Part shown: positions 8,828 through 15,411 of the stretch, in pieces | How positions within the stretch are numbered: position 1 is the stretch's first letter | Layout of the letters: each line of letters starts with the position of its first letter | Source: Ichthyophonus hoferi | Taxonomy: Eukaryota; Opisthokonta; Ichthyosporea; Ichthyophonida; Ichthyophonidae | Reading direction: 5' to 3' | Assembly: GCA_002751075.1 (NCBI GenBank) | Contig: NAOQ01000056.1 | Coordinates: 27,449-42,859 of the forward strand | Length of the DNA: 15,411 bases | Program-made: the position numbers and the translations under genes | Notes under the pieces: generated by a model | Told to the model about the DNA's origin: nothing | Seen by the model: only the letters and a program-made list of their open reading frames with translations | Database searches by the model: none

Positions 8828-11800
8828 GTGGGTTATAGATATATATTCAATACTCTGGTAGAGACATATAGCAAAGTACAACGTTGTAGATACCCTTGTG
8901 CATATTCAACGAGAAAAGTATGCAGGTCTGTACACTGTCTTACACAGGAAAGCATACTAAATCGTGCACCAACTATCATAGATACAGAGAAACATACAAA
9001 AGCATATATTTATACATATATAAGCACAAAACCGCAGACTTTGGTGTATAAAAAAGAATGAATAAATGTGTGTGCACAGAAAACAATACAGAAAAGTATA
9101 TTAACATAGTCAAAAGTAGACTCTAAAGTGTATGTACATATATATATATACCGAATACTGACCAGGAACGTACAGATAATAGATATTCTAATCCTTTCAG
9201 ATCCTGAAACAAACACATACATAATTAGTACCCACATCAGCGATAATTATTAAAATGGAGTCAGATTTTAATATTTGACAGGGTGTAGGAGATAGATAAG
9301 TGTGGGTTTGTGTTTTATTTATTCTTCTATTTCACACAAAGCCTTAAAGGGTATCCCGTATTTCTATCTGCTGACTTATCATACTATTGAAAACTGAAGT
9401 TTCATATGTTATTATAAAGGGTGTATTATATTAACTGTATAGCATAACTATGGTGTTGTGTTAGGCTATGCTGTAGTCCTTTCCATTTTCCCACTCACCT
9501 ATATAATACAAGTCGTGTTATCAACTGTTTTTATATTTTTTTTAAAAATTATATAGTTGTTTTATTTGTATGCATTTGATAACAATAGCCTCTATACACA
9601 ACTTATAAAACCTGTATCTCCCCCTATATTACTACATGTTTATGATACTCCCTTATACGGTAGGATAGACAGAGTCGATCATTACCTATCAGTGAGAGAG
9701 TTGAAGACACCTAGTTTCTATTATGTTATATATGTAAAAGTAATTCAGTATATGATATTCTAACTGAGATACACAACTCCGCATACTATTGGGTAGTTAA
9801 AATTTATTTTTAATTTGTTTTGATTTTTAACATATATATTAATTGTCATATACATATACCTATACATATACATATACCTTAAGAGGTGATAGTAATAACT
9901 ACATAATGTTATCAATAATTATCACACCATATACCATGCTGTATTATGAACACCCCCCTATATATCCTATTCAATCATAATAACCGATTATTTTTTTATT
10001 GGTTAGTAAATCTTGTGTCATTGACTGATCGACTAATATATCAGACCATTGGGTATAAGGCAATACTGGGTTATAGCATGAGAGATAAATACGAATATCC
10101 AGCAACAATATGTATATAAATGTATGTGATAGTTTCAGTTGGTAACCCATAGAGTGTGGTTACTTGCAGTCCAACAGCAACAAGACATTGATGTAGAATT
10201 CCATGAAATGGCTCGGAGGGTGGGTGAGAGTGAGAAGTCAAGGAAACAGCTGGTAGCTATTACTAGAGAGTCACGACGACAGATGACTGAGGTAATATAT
10301 GACATTGTGTTACAGAGTCGGAGAGTATCGTGTTGATATAATCTAATCTACCATGGGAGTTATATATTGGAAAAAAAGCGCAGGCAGGCAATAAATTTAG
10401 CAATCCAGTAGGAATTGCACAATAAAAGATGTAAAAACTACAATAGAGTCTTATTAGAGCCTCGTAGATGAGCCAATGGGAAGAAATGGAATCCTAAAAT
10501 AGAGAAAGACAGAAGAAGAAATTATGAGAGAGGGGTTGAATACTACATTATGATTGGATTCATATCATACAAGGAAATTTCCAAGGACAGATAAAGAAGG
10601 AGTGAGAGGGAAAGAGAGTGATAGATGGATATATGTATATATATAATACTTCGTGTGTGTGTGTGTATGATAGTGCACGTGTGAGATATGGGAGAGGGGA
10701 CGGAGCAGGGAAAGGTAAAGAGAAAGAGGACTAGGGTAAAGTAGAAAGGAAATGGGAATGGTACTTAGATTATATTACTACTAGTATACAGTATATTTTA
10801 TTATATTACTACTAGTATCCAGTATATTCTACTATATTACTACTAGTATATAATATCTTACATATGTCTTTGCACACTCATACATACACATGCTTATACA
10901 CATACTCCCACATATATATATAGGAGGTCCGCAAGGCCCTAGGCCCTATACTTCGAGCCTACCAACAAGAAGTGGATAGTCTCTCAAAGCGATGCAAAGC
11001 CACAGAGAGTGCGTACCTAAAATTATATAATGCCTTATCTGATGTACCTGATCCTGTACCAATCATGAAAGGCTGTTTGGAAGAACTGGAAAAGTATGCT
11101 TGATTTATATATATATATCGTATCATTTCATATTTCTATCATACCGTAACAATTATATCAATTATATAATATAATTATTATGATGTAGTATATAGGATTT
11201 CCATCATACCATATATATATATGCATACATACGCAAAATCCAGATATACATTTATGATATAGTACATTTATATATATACCCATGTTTGTATATATTGATT
11301 GGTATAGGTACATGGTAATGTTTATATATTATATATACTTGTACATACGTATAGTTAACATAAAAAGATGCCATAATTTACTATACAATAGTAGAGATCA
11401 TATATTATGCTCTATTATAATATCGTACTATATAGTGTTAGATAGTACCAGATAGTAGAATATAATTCTTTATAGTATTATATGGTATGTTATAGTATGT
11501 TATAGTATAGATGATACAGTCCAATACAATATAGTACATCACAATACAATATATTACAATACAACAAAATAGAAAGAATTACAATACCATACAATGCAAT
11601 ACAATACAATACAATACACACACATAACATAAATATACCTAATATCTCTACCCTATCTCAACCCACAGGAATGATAGTACAGAAGAAAACGAAGTACTGA
11701 AGGAGAAACTAGCCATGTATCAGGAAGAGATGACATTGGTTAAGAATCAGGACATTACTATTAATAGTCTACGAGCCAAATTGAGGGAATATGAGGCTAG

Positions 11801-14800
11801 GTATTAATTACGGTTGATTGATGCATTGTTGGTAGTTTGATCACGCTATATAGAGATAAATATAGATCTCATTGTAGTATTGTATGTGTATTTTATAGTA
11901 AATATACTTTATAGTAGATATATATTCTATTGTATGTACATGTTGGTAACAATGATTAATGTAATTAGTGATATATATGTGTGTATTGGTGGTTTTTCCC
12001 TGCTTGTATTAACAGAGGATTTTTATGTTCTTAACCATTACCGGTATGCATATATATCATGTATACACCCATACATCTAATTGTATATTCTAGAATATTG
12101 TATGTTGTAGGATATAGTCTATAGTCGATATTCTATAATATATTATACAATAGCGTATAGTATATAGATTCTAAAAAGAATGAATAGAAGCGTAGCCTCT
12201 ATGTTTGCATGCTTACGGACGGGTTTCTATATATATATATATATGCTATAATATCTACCTATAGGTATGCATGTATTCCCATATGGTGCAGGGCTCTGAT
12301 ACACCCTGCTATACAGTGCTACGAATAGTATTGAGGAGGCAGTGAAGGTGAAGAAGGAGGACATGGAGGTTGTGCATGCAGAACAGGTGGGGATATGTGT
12401 AAGGAATAGTAGGGTAGGGTAGGGTAAGGTAGGGTACGATAGGGTAGGGTAGAATAGGGCCGGGTGGAATAAGGTGTAGATATGAATCGAATATATTCTA
12501 GTGGGATGGGTAGGGTACGATATACATGTCAAACAGTATGGCGGGCTAGGGTAGGATGTAAGCTATCTACTGTACCTCTCCCCCCTACATGCATACACAT
12601 CATGCCCAATTATGCAAATACAACTACAACCGCGCTTATTAATTTTTAACAGACGTCTATGATTGGTTGTGGTGGCAGATGGCCGAGCTTCAAGATAGGT
12701 GTGATACGACACAACGTCAATTAAACACCGCGGAACAACAAGTAGCAGAATTACTGGCTGGTATTGATTGGTCCTTATATAGCCTTAATTTTATATACAC
12801 ATGCATTGATATATAATATGATGAGATGCAAATGATAATATTATAGTTATATATCTATATTTTGTACATACATGATATTTAGGGAATGACAAGAGGAAAG
12901 GTCAGTAGTATGAACCATATTACACAATTAGTTGTGTTTATTGAAGAAATCTATACGTAGACATTAGATGATTGGTTGTTCTTTATGTATGGGTGTGTAG
13001 AGGGCCAATGATATACTTGCTATTTGTTATCAGATGGATACACCAATCAAGCGTGTGTGTTAACTGCGATGCCTATGGGCATATGGTATTAATTATAATG
13101 GCCAGTCATTCTGATTACATAAGAATAACGCTATGATATTGATACTAGAGGTCCACCATCTTCTGCTCACTGCAGAGAGAAAATCATACATACCCTTTAA
13201 CCAATATATATGTAGTATTATAATATATATGTATAGTAGAGTATAATAATATATACTATATTATAATTTGTATTGCATTGTATAGTATAATTTATTTACT
13301 GCTTACAATTGATATAGTAGGCCCATATACACAAACTGGGCATAAATTTTTCTAGCCTAAAAAGCAAGCTTAAGTGCACCTACAACACATCATCTTCGCG
13401 CCCAATCAGGTGTTAATATAAAACAGCTAACCAATAGTATACAGCGAGGGAAAATGAACAACGAATTCTATTTGAGGCCAGAAGCCGCTATGAAGAGGAA
13501 TTGGCTAGTTTGAATGCACAGGTATGATTGGATGGATACAATTAACCTCATTTAATCTACGTATTTTTGTCTGTATATATATGTATATAGATGTTATAGT
13601 ATGATTGTAGTATAGAATATAATGATAGGATATAGTATAATACGATAGATGATATAGTATGATAGGGTTTGTTTCTATTGGCTCGGGAGTGGGGTACTGA
13701 ATTATGAGTGGATAAGAATCATAAGGGAGTGCCTTATCCCTTTTTATAAAGGGAAGGGCTTACGTACCACCATCCTATTTATAGCAAATACAATGGTCTT
13801 ATTGTATAAGCGCGATTATCCAATCGCTAATATTCATTAATATTATAATCTATTGGTCATTTGGTTTTAAAACTGTACGATTGATGCTACAAAAATAAAA
13901 TGAAATTATTGGTCAAAATGTTCTTAATACAATGATGCACATATCATATAAGATAACCATTACATGCATTGGTGGGTATTAGATCTGATGTCATTATTAC
14001 TGACCAACTGCAGATTATTTGGAGCAATTGATAATTAAACACTAATTAAAAGCGTTAACTGTTTGCTTAAACGAATTCCTTATTACTTATTACTGATTGG
14101 GTGTTTTCTCATACAAATGCTGAGATTGTGAACGTATATATGTAGATATACTCTCATATATACATGTGTATAAATAGATAGATATACTATAATATACATA
14201 TATATATGTATGTAAGTAGATATATATTATATTCCATTCATATTTTAGTACTTGATATTTCTAGTTTCAACATTTTCTTTCTAGTATTTTCACCCAGTAT
14301 TCACTGTATCTTAGCATACCATTCGATAAGACATTTTTAAAAAAAATCATACACAGATATATGTATAGATACGATAGGTGCATTATAATTAAAGACTAAT
14401 CGGGTATAGGGGCCTAGCTAATAGGTTAACCTATCACAATGTAATATTCCTTCTAGATCTACTTATACCCTATACCCTATACCCTATACCCTATACCCTA
14501 TACCCTATACCATACATATCTTGTATACCTTATACCCAATACCCTATATACCTTTTACCTTATGTATCCTATATCCTATACCCTATATACCTTTTACCTT
14601 ATGTATCATATATCCTATACCCTATATACCTTTTACCTTATGTATCCTATATCCTATACCCTATATACCTTTTACCTTATGTATCCTATATCCTATACCC
14701 TATATACCTTTTACCTTATGTATCCTATATCCTATACCCTATATACCTTTTACCTTATGTATCCTATATCCTATACCCCATATACCTTATGTGCCCTATA

Positions 14801-15095
14801 CCCTACTCATTACACTCGCGTATATATCATCACTATTACTTACAATTGAATTGCTGCACATATAATATAACCTCATCGAATTGGCCCTTATATTAATCTT
14901 CTCTCCTAATCCAATCATAATCCTTAGATGGAACTCGTAACCACAGAGGCCGATCGCCATGCTCAAGAGTTATTGGATATGAAGAAACAGAGAGACAATG
15001 CCCTTACCCTGTTGGACCAGCAGAAACAAAATGTCATTGTGCCCCAATCAGAAGAGGACTCTTCGGAAACCATGGTAACCACACTCAATAATGAG
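8764..15095 (+). CDS. CUX1: CASP / CUX1 Golgi coiled-coil protein, first eight exons (gene continues past the window)
   Basis: Exons 8764-8827, 10170-10291, 10924-11093, 11669-11800, 12317-12386, 12679-12760, 13445-13521 and 14928-15095 join into 885 bases, 295 codons. All introns are GT-AG with matching phases (1, 0, 2, 2, 0, 1, 0, 0). The translation aligns end to end with the N-terminal half of human CASP, the alternatively spliced product of CUX1. Matching blocks are LLRWEKADL (human FQYWKRFDL), ESEKSRKQL (ESEQSRKRL), SLSKRCKATESAY ([13 protein letters not shown]), SDVPDPVP (IDVPDPVP) and KNQDITINSLRAKLREYE (KNQEVTIKALKEKIREYE). The rest is heptad-rich coiled coil. CASP is a Golgi membrane protein of the golgin type, anchored by a C-terminal transmembrane segment and involved in intra-Golgi traffic. 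The C-terminal half lies beyond the window, so whether this locus also encodes CUT/homeobox exons is unknown. An in-frame TGA at 8740-8742 supports the chosen start. Confidence 0.95.
8828..10169 (+). other. CUX1: CASP intron 1
   Basis: This 1342-base phase-1 intron has donor GTGGGT and acceptor TACTTGCAG. It is AT-rich with ATATAC microsatellite tracts (near 9130-9150 and 9847-9878). The open frames in it show no family resemblance. Confidence 0.88.
9847..9878. repeat. ATATAC/CATATA microsatellite
   Basis: About five interrupted hexamer units of the CATATA type occur inside CASP intron 1. Confidence 0.75.
10170..10291 (+). CDS. CUX1: CASP exon 2 (residues 22-62)
   Basis: The exon enters in phase 1 after TTGCAG and ends in phase 0 at ACTGAG|GTAATA. 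It encodes VQQQQDIDVEFHEMARR followed by ESEKSRKQLVAITRESRR, aligned with human DLQQLQRELDATATVLANR and ESEQSRKRLIEQSREFKK. It is glutamine- and charge-rich and predicted alpha-helical. Confidence 0.95.
10653..10666. repeat. (GT)7 microsatellite
   Basis: Seven GT dinucleotides in a row lie within CASP intron 2. Confidence 0.9.
10771..10855. repeat. 31-bp tandem repeat, about 2.7 copies
   Basis: Units begin with TATATTACTACTAGTAT at 10771, 10802 and 10833, exactly 31 bases apart, and differ by a few substitutions. Each contains the palindrome ACTAGT. The array lies in CASP intron 2. Confidence 0.88.
10924..11093 (+). CDS. CUX1: CASP exon 3 (residues 63-119), most conserved block
   Basis: The exon begins at GAGGTCCGC after ATATAG, phase 0; an alternative acceptor three bases on would drop one Glu. 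It ends in phase 2 at GGAAAA|GTATGC. It encodes EVRKALGPILRAYQQEVDSL, SKRCKATESAYLKLYNALSD and VPDPVPIMKG, aligning almost without gaps to human [40 protein letters not shown] and VPDPVPALD. This is the clearest family signature in the gene. Confidence 0.96.
11094..11668 (+). other. CUX1: CASP intron 3
   Basis: This 575-base phase-2 intron has donor GTATGC and acceptor ACCCACAG. It is very AT-rich, with a TATAGTATGT-type repeat near 11470-11510 and an ACAAT-type repeat at 11521-11630. Confidence 0.88.
11521..11630. repeat. degenerate ACAAT pentamer array
   Basis: CAATA/ACAAT pentamers with interruptions run through this stretch, most regular at 11591-11616 and passing into a short CACA tract. 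It lies in the 3' part of CASP intron 3, within 150 bases of exon 4. Confidence 0.8.
11669..11800 (+). CDS. CUX1: CASP exon 4 (residues 119-163)
   Basis: The exon enters in phase 2 after CCCACAG and leaves in phase 2 at GAGGCTAG|GTATTA. It encodes NEVLKEKLAMYQEEM, LVKNQDITINSLRAKL and REYEA, matching human NQKLRETLEEYNKEF, EVKNQEVTIKALKEKI and REYEQ. Heptad-like hydrophobic spacing indicates coiled coil. Confidence 0.95.
11801..12316 (+). other. CUX1: CASP intron 4
   Basis: This 516-base phase-2 intron has donor GTATTA and acceptor GCTATACAG. It is AT-rich with TATAGT and (AT)n tracts (12230-12244). No gene or RNA element was seen. Confidence 0.85.
12317..12386 (+). CDS. CUX1: CASP exon 5 (residues 163-186)
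   Basis: The exon enters in phase 2 after ATACAG and ends in phase 0 at GAACAG|GTGGGG. It encodes SATNSIEEAVKVKKEDMEVV and HAEQ. With this acceptor the segment has the same length as human TLKNQAETIALEKEQKL and what follows. An in-frame acceptor 12 bases downstream (AATAG, exon starting 12329) would remove four residues. The longer version is preferred for its pyrimidine tract and length. Confidence 0.87.
12387..12678 (+). other. CUX1: CASP intron 5
   Basis: At 292 bases this is the shortest intron seen in the gene, phase 0, with donor GTGGGG. Its first third is a G-rich TAGGG array. Its last 30 bases hold two competing acceptors: a strong AATTTTTAACAG ending at 12652 and the frame-keeping GGTGGCAG ending at 12678. 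Confidence 0.85.
12407..12469 (+). repeat. GGGTA pentamer array close behind the exon 5 donor
   Basis: Eight GGG runs, mostly five bases apart, start about 25 bases after the exon 5 donor. Four of them (12412-12434) fit the G3-N1-7 spacing of a potential intramolecular G-quadruplex on the transcribed RNA. The repeated UAGGG matches the known hnRNP A1 preference. The array decays to CGGGT and GAATAAGG at its right end. Confidence 0.85.
12679..12760 (+). CDS. CUX1: CASP exon 6 (residues 187-214)
   Basis: The exon starts with ATGGCCGAG after GGTGGCAG, phase 0, and ends in phase 1 at CTGGCTG|GTATTG. It encodes MAELQDRCDTTQRQL and NTAEQQVAELLA, coiled coil aligned with human TSKLEEAEHKVQSLQTAL. 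The acceptor has a poor pyrimidine tract. The better-looking AACAG 26 bases upstream would shift the frame and reach TAA at 12722-12724, so only 12679 keeps the protein. Confidence 0.88.
12761..13444 (+). other. CUX1: CASP intron 6
   Basis: This 684-base phase-1 intron has donor GTATTG and acceptor AGTATACAG, with a possible branch sequence GCTAAC at 13425-13430. It holds AT-rich TATATGTAGTAT tracts near 13204-13300. No gene was seen. Confidence 0.85.
13445..13521 (+). CDS. CUX1: CASP exon 7 (residues 214-239)
   Basis: The exon enters in phase 1 after ATACAG and ends in phase 0 at GCACAG|GTATGA. It encodes ARENEQRILFEARSRYEEEL followed by ASLNAQ, aligned with human [20 protein letters not shown]. 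It is a charged coiled-coil segment. Confidence 0.92.
13723..13754. repeat. alternative hairpins sharing a central TCCCTTT
   Basis: TCCCTTT at 13737-13743 can pair with AAAGGGA at 13748-13754 (7 bp, 4-base loop) or, with six bases, with AAGGGA at 13723-13728. The two structures exclude each other. They lie in the 5' part of CASP intron 7, with no known function. Confidence 0.6.
14464..14511. repeat. (CCCTATA)n heptamer array, about 7 copies
   Basis: An almost perfect run of seven-base units, TATACCC on the plus strand, sits in CASP intron 7. It is telomere-like in base composition (TATAGGG on the other strand) but not identical to the common metazoan TTAGGG. Confidence 0.93.
14551..14784. 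repeat. 39-bp minisatellite, six copies
   Basis: Units start with CCTTTTACCTTATGTATCCT at 14551, 14590, 14629, 14668, 14707 and 14746, exactly 39 bases apart and nearly identical. One unit has CAT instead of CCT. The unit itself contains CCTATACCCTATA, related to the heptamer array just upstream. Because 39 is divisible by three, the array produces open frames with a 13-residue period. Confidence 0.95.
14928..15095 (+). CDS. CUX1: CASP exon 8 (residues 240-295)
   Basis: The exon starts at ATGGAACTC after CCTTAG, phase 0, and ends in phase 0 at AATGAG|GTATGT. It encodes MELVTTEADRHAQELLDMKK and more coiled coil, aligned with human [20 protein letters not shown]. A low-complexity acidic stretch (SEEDSSE) and TMVTTLNNE follow, where human has KAPDVEQAIEVLTRSSLE. 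The reading frame continues in exon 9, which must lie beyond the window. Confidence 0.93.
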
Positions 15096-15411
15096 GTATG
15101 TATGGATGACATCTTGTCACTGTATGCCTGTTGATAGCACGTTTTCTATCTATATATGGTATATGTCTATATATGGTGTATGTCTATATGTGGTATATGT
15201 CTATATGATAGGTATTTATATATGGTAGATGCTTAGATAGGGTATGTGTCTATGTAGGGTATGTGTCTATATATGGTAGGTTTCTATATAATCCTCTCAT
15301 TGAGTCTTTCATTATTCTTGATCTTAGGATTATGATTTCATGGAGAATAGAATATGATAAGGTCTAATGCAATGTAATATACCATAATATAATACAACAT
15401 AAATATAACAG
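15096..15411 (+). other. CUX1: CASP intron 8, start (open at window edge)
   Basis: The donor is GTATGT, a strong match. The rest of the window is intronic: a 17-bp minisatellite at 15149-15290, then AT-rich sequence. The last bases, ATAACAG, look like a splice acceptor, so exon 9 may begin immediately after the window, though this cannot be tested here. Confidence 0.75.
15149..15290. repeat. 17-bp minisatellite, about eight copies
   Basis: Units of the type TCTATATATGGTATATG recur at 15149, 15166, 15183, 15200, 15217, 15249, 15266 and 15283 with increasing divergence, and one shortened unit lies near 15234. The array lies in CASP intron 8. Confidence 0.88.

Larger units (their letters stand above)
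10292..10923 (+). other. CUX1: CASP intron 2
   Basis: This 632-base phase-0 intron has donor GTAATA. It is purine-rich in its first half (GAGA and GGAAA runs near 10490-10760). It carries a (GT)7 tract at 10653-10666 and a 31-bp tandem repeat at 10771-10855. It ends in the tandem acceptor TAGGAG. Confidence 0.88.
13522..14927 (+). other. CUX1: CASP intron 7
   Basis: At 1406 bases this is the longest intron in the window, phase 0, with donor GTATGA and acceptor ATCCTTAG. It carries a nested hairpin near 13723-13754, (AT)-rich tracts near 14130-14225, and the two adjacent CCCTATA-related arrays at 14464-14784. Long Tyr/Pro/Leu-rich open frames over these arrays are products of the repeat, not genes. 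Confidence 0.88.

Noticed and set aside
12227-12532. 101-codon minus-strand open frame across CASP exon 5 and intron 5.
   Set aside because: It is the complement of the GGGTA array (Pro/Tyr/Leu periodic translation) plus the antisense of exon 5.
14464-14511. Internal telomere repeat.
   Set aside because: The unit CCCTATA (TATAGGG) differs from the usual metazoan telomere unit and is shared with the adjacent minisatellite, so a local simple repeat is the simpler reading.
15328-15361. Possible exon 9 after CTTAG at 15328.
   Set aside because: In the required phase it meets a stop after nine codons and has no resemblance to CASP.
1-15411. LTR elements, virus-like elements, CRISPR arrays or toxin genes.
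   Set aside because: No long terminal repeats, polymerase or capsid-like motifs, spaced direct repeats or toxin-like genes were recognised on either strand.

Overview
This is a window of AT-rich eukaryotic (metazoan) DNA holding two divergently oriented, intron-rich, conserved protein-coding genes. Both gene models were assembled by eye from open frames, GT-AG splice sites, codon phase and remembered alignment to vertebrate relatives. There is no sign of prokaryotic organisation. Introns of about 0.3-1.4 kb, very AT-rich non-coding DNA, abundant microsatellites and minisatellites, and strong but divergent similarity to human proteins suggest an invertebrate, perhaps an early-branching one such as a sponge. 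That placement is a guess.

Layout: positions 1-1389 are 3' flanking DNA with simple repeats and no recognisable gene. Positions 1390-5257 on the minus strand carry a complete five-exon ABHD18 gene (alpha/beta hydrolase, DUF2048 family) of 403 codons. Its catalytic Ser, Asp and His are all present. Positions 5258-8763 are a 3.5-kb AT-rich intergenic region separating the two 5' ends. Positions 8764-15095 on the plus strand carry the first eight exons (295 codons) of a CASP/CUX1 gene, a Golgi coiled-coil protein. The gene runs off the right edge, and its transmembrane C-terminus is not in the window.

The introns hold most of the oddities: several tandem repeat arrays (5-, 7-, 17-, 31- and 39-bp units), a UAGGG-rich tract close behind the CASP exon-5 donor, closely spaced alternative splice sites at four exon ends, and a cysteine-rich open frame antisense within ABHD18 intron 1 that I could not assign. 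The two proteins act in different compartments (ABHD18 in lipid metabolism, CASP in Golgi traffic), and nothing visible links them functionally. I recognised no tRNA, rRNA, CRISPR array, LTR element or virus-like element. I did not find an undescribed biological system here; the findings are modest.
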